Notes: generated by a model not told the origin, from the sequence alone. A stretch of DNA of 64,000 nt from Paenibacillus marchantiophytorum (GCF_014640555.1 NZ_BMHE01000005.1:124001-188000), one strand, 5' to 3'. Counted from the stretch's first letter, positions 9,569 to 17,166 are shown. Numbers and translations: made by a program.

Positions 9569-10696
9569 TTACGCTTTCTTGAGCACATCTTTGCCGGCCA
9601 GCCATACGATCAACCGTTGGTTGATCTGCTCTTCCGTTAAATCCGCCAAGACGCGTTCTTCGAACAGAATATCATACAATCGTTCCAACGGCTCGCGTCC
9701 GTCCGCTTTTTTCGCTTTGGCGTCATTCTTCAGAACGTCCCAGATGCCAAGCACATAATCACGGTGATGAATGTCCTTTTGGCTGAGAGCATGGTCAATA
9801 CGCTCAACTTGATCCAAGAATTCGCCGCCAAAACGTCCACTCAATTTGCCGGACAACAAGGCAATCTCAACTTCATACATCGGACGCTGTGTTTTGTCTT
9901 CTTTGCCAATCCAAGGCGTCTCCAGAATCATCGGCAAATGCTGCAGCTTCGGATGGTTCGCCACATTATTCATCGCTTCAAAGCCAATCCAGCCTGAGCC
10001 TAGCGGCGAATGGCGGTCTTTGCTGGCTCCGCGCGGATTTTTACTGTCATTCAAGTGGATAACGCCGAGTCTTTCCAACCCGACGACTTTGTCAAAGTGG
10101 TGCAGCACGCCATCCAGATCGTTCACGATATCATAACCAGCGTCATGAATGTGACACGTATCGAGGCAAACCGAGATTTTACCATTCTCTTCGACACGTT
10201 CGATAATTTCTGCGATTTCCTCGAAGCTGCGGCCGATTTCGGTCCCTTTGCCAGCCATCGTTTCCAGCGCGATTTTGACATTCGTATCCTTAACGCCAGC
10301 TAATACTTCATTCAAACCATCAGCAATTCGGGCAATGCCATAATCGGCATCTTTGTCCGTATATGCGCCTGGATGAAGGACGATATTCTTAACACCGATG
10401 TAGTCGGTCCGGCGAATTTCCTCTTGCAGAAAACGCACAGCTAACTCGAATGTGTCCTCTTTGTAGGAACCCAAGTTAATGATGTAAGGGGCATGTACGA
10501 CAATTTCGCCGATCGCATGCTTGTCCATTAGCGCCTTGCCTTCTTCAATGTATTGATCTTCGATCGGTTTACGGCGCGTATTTTGCGGGGCACCTGTGTA
10601 TATCATAAATGTGGAAGAACCGTATGAAACTGCTTCTTCAGCTGCATTTAACAAGCCTTTATCTGAGAATGAAACGTGTGAGCCAATATTGGGCAT
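9569..10696 (-). CDS. nfo: Endonuclease IV with C-terminal extension
   Basis: A 375-residue AP endonuclease that cuts DNA 5' of abasic sites in base excision repair. The TIM-barrel zinc-site motifs are visible: [37 protein letters not shown] and [13 protein letters not shown]. The core ends near residue 290 after LETPWIG. About 80 extra residues follow (rich in Asp, Lys and Glu, ending KDVLKKA), making it longer than B. subtilis Nfo at about 297. The extension shows no known motif and no frameshift. A strong ribosome site (AAAGGAG) precedes the ATG. Confidence 0.95.
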   Translation of the reverse strand: MPNIGSHVSFSDKGLLNAAEEAVSYGSSTFMIYTGAPQNTRRKPIEDQYIEEGKALMDKHAIGEIVVHAPYIINLGSYKEDTFELAVRFLQEEIRRTDYIGVKNIVLHPGAYTDKDADYGIARIADGLNEVLAGVKDTNVKIALETMAGKGTEIGRSFEEIAEIIERVEENGKISVCLDTCHIHDAGYDIVNDLDGVLHHFDKVVGLERLGVIHLNDSKNPRGASKDRHSPLGSGWIGFEAMNNVANHPKLQHLPMILETPWIGKEDKTQRPMYEVEIALLSGKLSGRFGGEFLDQVERIDHALSQKDIHHRDYVLGIWDVLKNDAKAKKADGREPLERLYDILFEERVLADLTEEQINQRLIVWLAGKDVLKKA

Positions 10697-10818
10697 GATC
10701 CATAACTCCTTTGTATGTGTCTTCTACCCTCCTATTTTACTAGGATTGTCGCAAGAAATCTAGAAATAAGGTATAATTCTTATCAGATAATGACGTAAAC
10801 TGGTGAGGTGACAAATAT

Positions 10819-11247
10819 ATGGCGAATGATTTTTTCATGTGGTTCATTATTTTTTGGGTATGTGTTCTGCTTTTTTTCATGTCGGTGGGCGGATATTTCA
10901 TGTTTCGCAAATTTCTCAAGGTTCTGCCCAAGGAAGACGGCAAATCCAAGCTGGACTGGCAGAATCATTATGTAGACAGCTCTCGTCATCTATGGACAGA
11001 AGATTCCAAAGTATTTCTCGATCAATTGGTGTCGCCAGTGCCGACAGCCTTTCGAGATATTGCCAAACACTCGATCGCCGCGCGCATCGGACAGGTGGCT
11101 TTGGAGGCGCAAGCCGAGCAAGTGACTCGTAATCACTGCATTGAAGGTTACATCCTCGCTACTCCCAAACGTGATTACAAGAGCTTAACTACCTTTTTGG
11201 AGAAGCAGGAGATTGATTTCAGCGCTTATAAGCATTTGCTTCAGTAA
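10819..11247 (+). CDS. DUF2621 family membrane protein (YneK-like)
   Basis: A 142-residue protein with one N-terminal membrane helix (about residues 6-28, FFMWFIIFWVCVLLFFM) and a soluble, cytoplasmic-looking domain. The order of segments (FRKFLKVLPKEDGKS, then WTEDSKVFLDQLVSPVP, then ARIGQVALEAQA) is what I know of the DUF2621/YneK family of Bacillales. Its function is not known. GGTGAGGTG lies before the ATG. It is a single gene; the hairpin downstream lacks a T-run on this strand. Confidence 0.75.
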   Translation: MANDFFMWFIIFWVCVLLFFMSVGGYFMFRKFLKVLPKEDGKSKLDWQNHYVDSSRHLWTEDSKVFLDQLVSPVPTAFRDIAKHSIAARIGQVALEAQAEQVTRNHCIEGYILATPKRDYKSLTTFLEKQEIDFSAYKHLLQ

Positions 11248-11258
11248 AATAAATAAAA

Positions 11259-11288
11259 AGCCATCTCTACATAACTGTAGGAATGGCT
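11259..11288 (-). terminator. Rho-independent terminator, minus strand
   Basis: Stem AGCCAT/ATGGCT plus CTACA/TGTAG with small internal loops. A T-rich tract follows on the minus strand (11245-11258). It ends the small Cys-rich gene at 11343 and may also slow transcription from the plus-strand gene. Confidence 0.65.
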
Positions 11289-11313
11289 CCTCGGTACTTT
11301 GGCATGACGAATT

Positions 11314-11375
11314 CAATCTTATCTAGTGGATAGGAGGACTGATCAAGCAGTTACCCCGTCAACTAGATAAGATTG
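11314..11375. repeat. Perfect 14-bp inverted repeat around a 34-base loop
   Basis: CAATCTTATCTAGT (11314-11327) is the exact reverse complement of ACTAGATAAGATTG (11362-11375). The right arm lies within the last codons of the small Cys-rich gene on the minus strand; the left arm lies beyond its stop codon. There is no T-run directly after either arm. It could form a hairpin over the 3' end of that mRNA or be ends of a lost small insertion. Confidence 0.7.
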
Positions 11376-11576
11376 AGGCAAATGAAAATCCGCATAACAT
11401 TTATGTGAATTGCTTATAATTTCTATGCTCAGCGTATTTTCTTGCACGAAGGCACAAGATTTACAGAGACAAAGCGGTATCGTTGTATGATAAAAGCCAG
11501 TCTTAAAAATCTTCTCTGCACTCGCTTTTACCATAATCGAATTGCATTGAATACAATAAACATTATCTGAATTCAT
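11343..11576 (-). CDS. Small Cys-rich protein, possible zinc ribbon
   Basis: A 77-residue protein. Residues 8-11 are CIQC and residues about 37-41 contain CLCKSC, giving a Cx2C...Cx2C-type spacing that could hold one zinc ion. There is no signal peptide or membrane helix. AAGGGGG lies 11 bases before the ATG, a usable but loose spacing. The last codons overlap the 14-bp inverted repeat. I do not recognise a family; a metal-binding or redox role is inference from the cysteines alone. Confidence 0.55.
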   Translation of the reverse strand: MNSDNVYCIQCNSIMVKASAEKIFKTGFYHTTIPLCLCKSCAFVQENTLSIEIISNSHKCYADFHLPQSYLVDGVTA

Positions 11577-11701
11577 AATATGATATTCCCCCTTGAGTGC
11601 TCAAAAAACAGCAATTGTTACAATATGTATATGAATTGATTATAAGATACGATATGTAACATTACAAGTGGGGAAAGCCATTTTTTATGAAATATCAACA
11701 T

Positions 11702-12130
11702 TTAGCAGATCAGATCCAACGTATTCTCGCTTAAATAATTGTCCTGTGTGTAGCTTTTTATAAGCTTTTCGTACTTTTTATTTTGAGTAACGGCCAGATG
11801 ATTAATGAAAGAAGATGCTTCCGTATTCGTTTCTTCATCCGTTTTAATAATCGCCTTATACACGTATTCGTTGTCATTATTGCTGACTAGCTTAATTTCA
11901 CCCACAACTTGAATGGTCTGATTAAACAGGGCAAATTCGAAGCCGTAGGTGACTTCATGGTTTGTCGGCAAGCATAGAGAGCTAGTAAAGATAAAATGAT
12001 ATTTCTCAAGTTCGAAAATATCAATGATCGTAAATTTGCTATTGATGAGTTGATTTCGAATTCGAATAATGTTCAATTTCCCTTTAAATGGTTCGATCAG
12101 TGATAATGTTTCCCTACTCTCAACAGCCAT
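11702..12130 (-). CDS. PilZ-like domain protein
   Basis: A 142-residue soluble protein. The middle part (about residues 25-95) has the pattern of a PilZ beta-barrel: IIDIFELEKYHFIFTS, then LPTNHEVTYGFEFALFN, then VVGEIKLVS. PilZ proteins bind cyclic di-GMP and control motility or polysaccharide export. The usual RxxxR and D/NxSxxG binding residues are not clear (IRIRNQ could serve as the first), so the binding ability is doubtful. AAGGAG lies 9 bases before the ATG. An HD-GYP protein at 51001 in the same window also points to cyclic di-GMP signalling. The family call is tentative. Confidence 0.5.
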   Translation of the reverse strand: MAVESRETLSLIEPFKGKLNIIRIRNQLINSKFTIIDIFELEKYHFIFTSSLCLPTNHEVTYGFEFALFNQTIQVVGEIKLVSNNDNEYVYKAIIKTDEETNTEASSFINHLAVTQNKKYEKLIKSYTQDNYLSENTLDLIC

Positions 12131-12268
12131 TTATTGAACTCTCCTTTATGATTTCATCTTTTATCTAGTCAAATGAATCTCCGCTTTGCTATAATAATTT
12201 CCTGATACAGCCTATAAGCAGTGGATATAATGTTAAGGAAAAAATAAATTGTGAGGGATGATACCTAC

Positions 12269-12637
12269 TTGAAGTATGGAGATCGAATTGCGCAACTACG
12301 TGAAAAAAGAGGGTTAACACAAGAAGAGTTATCCAATAAAATTGGTATTTCCAGAGCAGCCCTTTCCCACTATGAAACAAGTCGCCGAGAGCCTGACTAT
12401 GAAACGATTAATAAATTTGCCAATTTTTTTAATGTTACGGTTGATTATTTGCTTGGACGAACAGACCAGCCAGAGATGGTTCTTGACCGTGATGTAAGGG
12501 AATTCGTTGAACACCTGGATCTAACTGATGAGAGCATCTTGAAAAAGTTCTCACTCACCGTTGATGGCAGAAGACTGACGCCAGCGGAAGCCAAAAGATT
12601 CATAGCTTTCGTGAGAGCTGAACGTTCTTTGGAGTAG
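12269..12637 (+). CDS. Xre-type transcriptional regulator
   Basis: A protein of about 122 residues. The N-terminal 60 residues are a Cro/CI-type helix-turn-helix (YGDRIAQLREKRGLTQEEL ... ISRAALSHYET), and the rest is a short helical oligomerisation region. The family usually begins with MKYGDRI, so I prefer the TTG at 12269, with GAGGG at 11 bases; a GTG at 12251 would add six residues. A sigma-A -10 box TATAAT lies near 12190. It stands alone beside integrase-like and PilZ-like genes. It is a candidate reader of the GATACN5GTATC palindromes found nearby, because Xre dimers bind such sites; that is inference. Confidence 0.85.
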   Translation: MKYGDRIAQLREKRGLTQEELSNKIGISRAALSHYETSRREPDYETINKFANFFNVTVDYLLGRTDQPEMVLDRDVREFVEHLDLTDESILKKFSLTVDGRRLTPAEAKRFIAFVRAERSLE

Positions 12638-12789
12638 TTTGCAAGGATTGTATGCTTACGGAAGCTTGAAATTTCTGTGGATCGATCCCTAGCTGTTCAA
12701 GAACTTGATGAATGTTCACTAATATTTTTTCTTCATTTTTCATAAAGAAATAACACTCCCAGCGTTCAGATATAATCCTACAGGGTTAA

Positions 12790-13296
12790 CTATAAAGTCA
12801 CGCCAATATATCTTAAAGTAACAGATGGGGCCGACTGATTAAATAAATCTCTAAGAACAGAAACATTTTTCGTTTTTAGGTAATAGTGATAGCCATACGT
12901 TTTGCGGAGCGTATGTGTGCCAATATCAGATAGCCCCACCTGCTTGGCAGCTTCACTCAAAATCCGATAAACCCGAATACGTTTGATAGGGTTGCCAGTG
13001 CGTTGAGATGGAAACAAATAGTTGCCTTCGTCCATATATTTGATATAATCCTCAATAAAATCTTTGAGTTGCGCTGAGAGTTGGAATGTCTTTAATTTAC
13101 CCGTCTTTTCCTCACGAACACTTACAGTCGTTCGATCCCTCACATCTTTTACTTTCAAGGAAAGAAGATCACTTAAATGAAGTCCGGAATTAATACCGAT
13201 GGTGAATAGCAGCCAGTCTCGAATCGACTGTTCTTTCAATACCGCTTGTAACTCTTCAATTTTCTCTTGTTCTCTAATTGGTTGAACAACTTGCAT
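12790..13296 (-). CDS. Tyrosine recombinase-like protein, changed catalytic Arg
   Basis: A 168-residue protein matching the catalytic domain of phage-type integrases, without the N-terminal arm- and core-binding domains. Visible are INSGLHLSDLLSL, KTGKLKTFQLS, HTLRKTYGYHYY and a C-terminal RYIGVTL with the likely nucleophile Tyr. In active enzymes the first motif reads G-L-R; here the codon is CAT, giving His in place of the first catalytic Arg. It also ends right after the Tyr motif. It may be inactive or have a different role. The ATG at 13296 has GAGGTG six bases upstream. Two GATACN5GTATC palindromes lie just upstream, so it may be regulated with sinI. Confidence 0.8.
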   Translation of the reverse strand: MQVVQPIREQEKIEELQAVLKEQSIRDWLLFTIGINSGLHLSDLLSLKVKDVRDRTTVSVREEKTGKLKTFQLSAQLKDFIEDYIKYMDEGNYLFPSQRTGNPIKRIRVYRILSEAAKQVGLSDIGTHTLRKTYGYHYYLKTKNVSVLRDLFNQSAPSVTLRYIGVTL

Positions 13297-13338
13297 GAGT
13301 TGCACCTCACATTAATTTTAATCAATTTCACCAATTTC

Positions 13339-13425
13339 GATACCATTTGTATCTAGATACCTGTGAGCATTTCCCTAAATTTCCCTATCACCTCTCTTTT
13401 TGTATTATATGATACGTATTGTATC
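13339..13425 (-). promoter_or_regulatory. Two GATACN5GTATC palindromes upstream of the integrase-like gene
   Basis: Exact GATACN5GTATC sites lie at 13339-13353 and 13411-13425, with an extra half site GATAC at 13356-13360. A minus-strand TATAAT lies at 13404-13409, directly beside the second site, so a bound protein would cover the promoter. The same palindrome occurs upstream of sinI and of the EpsA/EpsB operon. Confidence 0.6.
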
Positions 13426-13481
13426 ACAAATATTAAAAATGATCTATGCCTTTTCTAGTTCTCAAATCCTAATTTTTCATG

Positions 13482-13501
13482 TATAATTCTTAATAACGAA
13501 C
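13482..13501 (+). promoter_or_regulatory. Promoter -10 box with SinR-like operator
   Basis: A perfect TATAAT (13482-13487) overlaps ATTCTTAATAACGAAC (13486-13501), which matches 13 of 16 bases of the palindrome found at the eps promoter. It lies 41 bases before the ATG of the small secreted protein. A weak -35 (TTCTCA, 13459-13464) has a 17-base spacing. Confidence 0.5.
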
Positions 13502-13542
13502 AATACCAGATGATAACTTATGCGGAAAGGAGGTCAACTGCG

Positions 13543-13827
13543 ATGTCAAAGTTCGTTAGACTCACTCTCATCTTCTTGCTTTTCAGTGCCATTATGTTTC
13601 CTGCCTATGCATCCGCTTCAACAGGCTCTAACCACTCATTAAGCAACAAGAAAAGCGCTGCACAAACGATTAAACAATTGTTTTCCTATTTCTCCAACAA
13701 AAAAGTAGTTGAAAAAGATGTAGAAGATTTCTTGAAAAAGAATCCCAAGTTTTACAATGACATCAAGTGGAATGATAAAGATTGTCCAGACTCTTTTGAC
13801 ATTTGGAAAAAATGGTTCTGCTACTAA
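13543..13827 (+). CDS. Small secreted protein, unknown
   Basis: A 94-residue precursor. Residues 1-26 are a signal peptide (MSKFVRLTLIFLLFSAIMF, cut probable after YASA). The mature part is about 68 residues, rich in Lys, Asn and Ser, with FSYFSNKKVVEKDVEDFLKK in the middle and a C-terminal CPDSFDIWKKWFCY whose two cysteines could form one disulfide. The ATG at 13543 follows AAAGGAGG at 9 bases. Its promoter carries a SinR-like operator and it lies beside the sin genes, so it may be a matrix or biofilm-phase protein; that is inference. I do not recognise a family. Confidence 0.65.
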   Translation: MSKFVRLTLIFLLFSAIMFPAYASASTGSNHSLSNKKSAAQTIKQLFSYFSNKKVVEKDVEDFLKKNPKFYNDIKWNDKDCPDSFDIWKKWFCY

Positions 13828-13836
13828 CGTACATAG

Positions 13837-13868
13837 GCTCTGTTGGCTTCAACCAGCGGAGCTTTTAA
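13837..13868 (+). terminator. Probable terminator between convergent genes
   Basis: GCTC/GAGC and GTTG/CAAC form an imperfect stem (13837-13862) followed by TTTT. It lies between the small secreted protein gene and the convergent metallophosphoesterase gene. Confidence 0.5.
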
Positions 13869-13872
13869 AGAA

Positions 13873-14739
13873 TTATGTCATCTTCGTCTCCAGAATGAAA
13901 CTAGTGATTTCAGGACGACAATTGAACCGAATCGGAAATAAGGTTGTGCCAATCCCCCGGTTCGTGTAGGTGCGAAACTCACTTTCTGCAAACGCATACA
14001 AACCAATAGAATACTTTTGTCCCAGGTCTGGTGTAAAGAGACTGCCGTAAAAGGGGATTCGAATTTGGCCGCCGTGACTATGCCCCGAAAGTTGCAGATC
14101 AATTGGAAATTTGATCGAGGTATCTGCAAAATCAGGCTCATGAGCGAGCAAAAGCACGAAATCGTCCTTGGCTACGCCTTGCAAGGCAAGAGGCAAATTA
14201 GGCTTACCATGGAACATTTCGTCGATTCCGACCACGCGGATCCGTTCATTGCCATGCAGGATGGAGCGATTCTCGTTGACAAGGACCGTGAATCCCGATT
14301 TCTCCAGGATGTCGACGACGCCCTTGGCATCCAATCGCATATCATGATTGCCAAGTACAGCAAATTTCCCCATATGCGCTTGCAGCTGCGACAGAATGGG
14401 AATGACGTCATGATTTATTTCACCATAGGTTGAATCAAATAAATCTCCTGTAAAGCAGATGATATCAGGCTTCTGCCGTTGTACCTGCTCAACCATCTCT
14501 TGCAATCGCGCTAGACTATAATATTTGCCAATGTGCGTATCACTGAATTGAACAATGCGCACTCCCTGGAATGAAGCCGGGTACCGCGTAAAAGATAGAC
14601 GAATCGTCTTGTTCTGAATCCAATATCGTTCACCGAATATCGCATATATCCCAGTAGCTCCAGCTAATGTAACAAGAGCTTTCACAGCAAAAAGGCTATG
14701 CTTGAGAAACGCTCTGCGGCTTAGGCCTTTACTTTTCAA
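13873..14739 (-). CDS. Metallophosphoesterase with Tat-like signal (YkuE-like)
   Basis: A 288-residue calcineurin-like phosphoesterase. Residues 7-13 (SRRAFLK) and the following hydrophobic stretch form a twin-arginine signal. The five metal-site motifs are in order: FSDTHIGKYY, GDLFDS, GNHDMR, LLAHEPDF and SGHSHGGQ. The Bacillus relative YkuE is exported through the Tat path and binds the cell wall. The substrate is unknown. The start is TTG, with AGGAGG 11 bases upstream. It points toward the small secreted protein gene and away from sinI. Confidence 0.88.
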   Translation of the reverse strand: MKSKGLSRRAFLKHSLFAVKALVTLAGATGIYAIFGERYWIQNKTIRLSFTRYPASFQGVRIVQFSDTHIGKYYSLARLQEMVEQVQRQKPDIICFTGDLFDSTYGEINHDVIPILSQLQAHMGKFAVLGNHDMRLDAKGVVDILEKSGFTVLVNENRSILHGNERIRVVGIDEMFHGKPNLPLALQGVAKDDFVLLLAHEPDFADTSIKFPIDLQLSGHSHGGQIRIPFYGSLFTPDLGQKYSIGLYAFAESEFRTYTNRGIGTTLFPIRFNCRPEITSFILETKMT

Positions 14740-14810
14740 CGTATCATTTACCTCCTATCCTCCAGGAATGAAGACGGCATATCGGCACCAGGCATTTATT
14801 TGTAAAGAAA

Positions 14811-14910
14811 TCGACAAATAACACGATACACTTTGTATAATTTTAAAATAATTAGGATTGATTTCAGTGAAAAAACATGCAATAATAAGCAATGAGATAC
14901 AAATCGTATC
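14811..14910 (+). promoter_or_regulatory. sinI promoter region with Spo0A-like box and two GATAC palindromes
   Basis: TCGACAAA (14811-14818) is the reverse of TTTGTCGA, close to the Spo0A box. TATAAT lies at 14836-14841 and overlaps GATACACTTTGTATA (14825-14839), a near-perfect GATACN5GTATC site. A second, exact site lies at 14896-14910. In B. subtilis sinI is switched on by phosphorylated Spo0A; the box suggests the same here. The GATAC reader is unknown. Confidence 0.55.
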
Positions 14911-14938
14911 ACAACGGATTGCTATGGAGGGGTTATTG

Positions 14939-15118
14939 ATGAACATGGTAAAACAGACAACAACCGAAGAGTTTGACGCGGAATGGATTCATTTGATTCT
15001 GAGTGCACGTAAATTGGGTCTTTCCTTAGAGGATATCCGAGCATTCTTAAGAAGCCCTTATCAGCCCACGAAAAAACCACTTCATTCCCTTGTGAACGAT
15101 ACTTGCACATCCTCATAA
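14939..15118 (+). CDS. sinI: SinI-like antirepressor
   Basis: A 59-residue protein. Residues about 10-40 (EEFDAEWIHLILSARKLGL and SLEDIRAFLRS) match the SinI helical hook that pairs with the C-terminal domain of SinR and frees its target genes; the spacing of D-x-E-W and E-D-I-R-x-F-L equals that of B. subtilis SinI. The last 19 residues are unstructured. The ATG at 14939 has GGAGGGG 6-8 bases upstream; longer in-frame starts lack a site. It converges on sinR with a 21-base gap. In B. subtilis sinI lies just upstream of sinR on the same strand, so the order differs here. Confidence 0.82.
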   Translation: MNMVKQTTTEEFDAEWIHLILSARKLGLSLEDIRAFLRSPYQPTKKPLHSLVNDTCTSS

Positions 15119-15139
15119 CATCCAATAATAAAGAATCGC

Positions 15140-15481
15140 CTATTCATCGTTAGGGCGTTTCATTCTCCATTTATTAAAGTCCAAAAACTCCCTGAATTGC
15201 TGCTTATCCACACCAGAAGACATGGCTTCTTTAATGATCGCATACCATTCCTGATCCAGCTCTTGATCATTCTGGGCCATTTCTTCTTGATCATCGATCA
15301 ATCTTTCGACAGGAACTTTTAAGACGGATGCAATTTTCTCAAGAAACTGAATGGACGGATTCTTCTGAATATCCCGCTCCAAGCTGCTGATATAGGATTT
15401 GGCAACGCCCGCACGTTCCGCTAGTTCCGTTAGGGACAAGCCTTTTTCTTTTCTCAATTGTTGTACACGTTTTCCAATCAT
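15140..15481 (-). CDS. sinR: SinR-type biofilm master repressor
   Basis: A 113-residue protein that aligns along its length with B. subtilis SinR. Residues 1-65 are the Xre helix-turn-helix (MIGKRVQQLRKEKGLSLTEL, then VAKSYISSLERDIQKNPSIQFLEKI). Residues about 75-110 form the SinI-type dimerisation hook (LDQEWYAIIKEAMSSGV, then REFLDFNKWR). SinR represses matrix genes by binding GTTCTYT. The gene has its own promoter at 15526-15554 and an operator-like palindrome upstream, so it may control itself. The ribosome site (GAGGG) is rather far from the ATG, which may keep expression low. Confidence 0.92.
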   Translation of the reverse strand: MIGKRVQQLRKEKGLSLTELAERAGVAKSYISSLERDIQKNPSIQFLEKIASVLKVPVERLIDDQEEMAQNDQELDQEWYAIIKEAMSSGVDKQQFREFLDFNKWRMKRPNDE

Positions 15482-15525
15482 TTGGGTTCTTCCCTCTTCG
15501 TGAAGTAATAATTGCTCATGTTGTT

Positions 15526-15575
15526 AGTATAACAGAATTTCTTACAACGAACAAATTTTGTTTCTTATTAAGAAC
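15526..15575 (-). promoter_or_regulatory. sinR promoter and SinR-like operator
   Basis: Minus-strand TTGTTC (15549-15554), 17 bases, TATACT (15526-15531). Just upstream of the -35 box, GTTTCTTATTAAGAAC (15560-15575) matches 13 of 16 bases of the eps palindrome. A half site GTTCTTC lies at 15486-15492 near the ribosome site. Confidence 0.55.
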
Positions 15576-15618
15576 GACCATACGGAGAAAGGGGCAATCA
15601 ACGGCCGTTAACCCCCAT

Positions 15619-15960
15619 CTATTTTACCTGATCGTCCTGCCATTTCATAAACTCTATCAACATTTTGAATTCATGTATGCGTTCCTTCTCAATTCCGGAT
15701 TGTTTCAGATAGGCAACAAAATCAATCCACTCTTGATCCAGATGAGGGTTGGTCTCAACATCTACGGCTATTTTTAATAGCGTTTTCAAATCTACTTTCA
15801 GCACCAGGGCAATTCGTTCCATCACATGGATCGAAGGGTTCTGTTTTAAATTTCGCTCGATGTTGCTTAAATACGATTTGGAGATACCGGTCCGCTCGGA
15901 GAGCTCGGACAGCGTGTACCCCCGTTGTTTGCGAATACTTGATATATTTTGTCCGATCAT
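15619..15960 (-). CDS. Second SinR-like protein (SlrR-like), last gene of the eps operon
   Basis: About 113 residues from MIGQ. The N-terminal helix-turn-helix (RKQRGYTLSELSERTGISK, then SYLSNIERNLKQNPS) and the C-terminal hook (HLDQEWIDFVAYLKQSGI, then EFMKWQD) follow the SinR/SlrR plan. It is distinct from the SinR at 15140. It starts 40 bases or less after epsN on the same strand, without a terminator, so it should be co-transcribed with eps. In B. subtilis SlrR is repressed by SinR and in turn traps SinR; placing this gene in a SinR-controlled operon would give the same double-negative loop. Start sites at 15969 (ATG) or upstream GTG/TTG are also possible, as AAGGGAGG lies near 15985. Confidence 0.85.
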   Translation of the reverse strand: MIGQNISSIRKQRGYTLSELSERTGISKSYLSNIERNLKQNPSIHVMERIALVLKVDLKTLLKIAVDVETNPHLDQEWIDFVAYLKQSGIEKERIHEFKMLIEFMKWQDDQVK

Positions 15961-15999
15961 GACATCCATCACGCCACAACACAACCTCCCTTTTCCTAT

Positions 16000-17166
16000 T
16001 TAGTTTGAGTGAATGGTCTGTTTCATCGTCTTTTGGATACATGCGATAACGCGGTGCTGATCATCTTCTGTCATTTGGGAACCGGAAGGCAGACAAATTC
16101 CTGTGTGGAACAATCGTTCTGATACATTGTCTCTATCCCTGTGGGCGTAGAATGAAGCTCCTTTGAAAATAGGCTGCAAATGCAGCGGCTTCCATACCGG
16201 CCGAGCCTCAATATCCTGTTCGCCCAATGCGGCAAGCACTTCACGAACGCTCGTGCCTGATTCCTGCTCTTCAAGCGTCAGAACCGTAAGCCAGCGATTG
16301 GAGCGTGTACCGGCTAATTCCGGCATCAGCCGGACGCCTGGCAAATATGCTAGCGCCTCTTGGTAGCGATCAAATACCTGCCTTCTGGCACTAACACGAT
16401 CTTCCAGCACGGCTAACTGCGCTCTGCCAATGCCTGCCAGCACATTACTCATGCGATAATTAAATCCCAGTTGGCTGTGCTGATAATGAGCGGCTTGATC
16501 TCTGGCTTGCGTTGCAAAAAATCGGGCCCGCTGCAGCTGCTCGACATCATCGGAAATCAACATCCCGCCGCCCGAGGTCGAGATAATCTTATTTCCGTTA
16601 AAGGAATATACGCCGTATTTGCCAAAAGAGCCGCTGGCTTTCCCTTTGTAAGATGAACCTAGCGATTCAGCAGCATCCTCAATTACTGGGATTCCATAGG
16701 CATCACATAACTGAGTAATGTCATCCATTTTTGCACTTTGCCCATACAAATTGACCACAATGACAGCTTTGGGCAAATGACCCTCCCGACCGGCTTCATG
16801 CAGCGCATATTCCAAAGCCTGTGGAGACATATTCCATGTCTCTGGCTCTGAGTCAATGAAAATCGGACTGGCTCCGCAATAAAGGATAGGATTGGCACTC
16901 GCTACAAAAGTAAGACTGGAACAGAAGACCGTGTCCCCTTCTTTGACTCCAATGAGCTGCAGCGCCAAATGAATGGCCGCCGTTCCTGAGCTGACAGCCG
17001 CGGCATCTTTCACCCCTACGTGCGCAGCAAGCTCCTTCTCGAAAGCATCCACGTGCGGACCCAACGGAGCGATCCAATTTGTATCAAAAGCGTCCTGGAT
17101 ATACGACATCTCATTCCCACTCATATGTGGCGGAGAGAGATAGATCTTTTTGTTAGGCCCAGTCAT
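16000..17166 (-). CDS. epsN: EpsN-like sugar aminotransferase
   Basis: A 388-residue PLP enzyme of the DegT/DnrJ/EryC1 family that turns a UDP-4-keto sugar into a 4-amino sugar. Visible are VSSGTAAIHLALQ, EDAAESLGSSYKG and the PLP lysine in NGNKIISTSGGG. With the dehydratase EpsC and the acetyltransferase EpsM it should make UDP-N,N'-diacetylbacillosamine, the first sugar for EpsL. The stop overlaps nothing; the start overlaps the epsM stop by one base. The gene order C...L-M-N is as in B. subtilis eps. Confidence 0.93.
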   Translation of the reverse strand: MTGPNKKIYLSPPHMSGNEMSYIQDAFDTNWIAPLGPHVDAFEKELAAHVGVKDAAAVSSGTAAIHLALQLIGVKEGDTVFCSSLTFVASANPILYCGASPIFIDSEPETWNMSPQALEYALHEAGREGHLPKAVIVVNLYGQSAKMDDITQLCDAYGIPVIEDAAESLGSSYKGKASGSFGKYGVYSFNGNKIISTSGGGMLISDDVEQLQRARFFATQARDQAAHYQHSQLGFNYRMSNVLAGIGRAQLAVLEDRVSARRQVFDRYQEALAYLPGVRLMPELAGTRSNRWLTVLTLEEQESGTSVREVLAALGEQDIEARPVWKPLHLQPIFKGASFYAHRDRDNVSERLFHTGICLPSGSQMTEDDQHRVIACIQKTMKQTIHSN

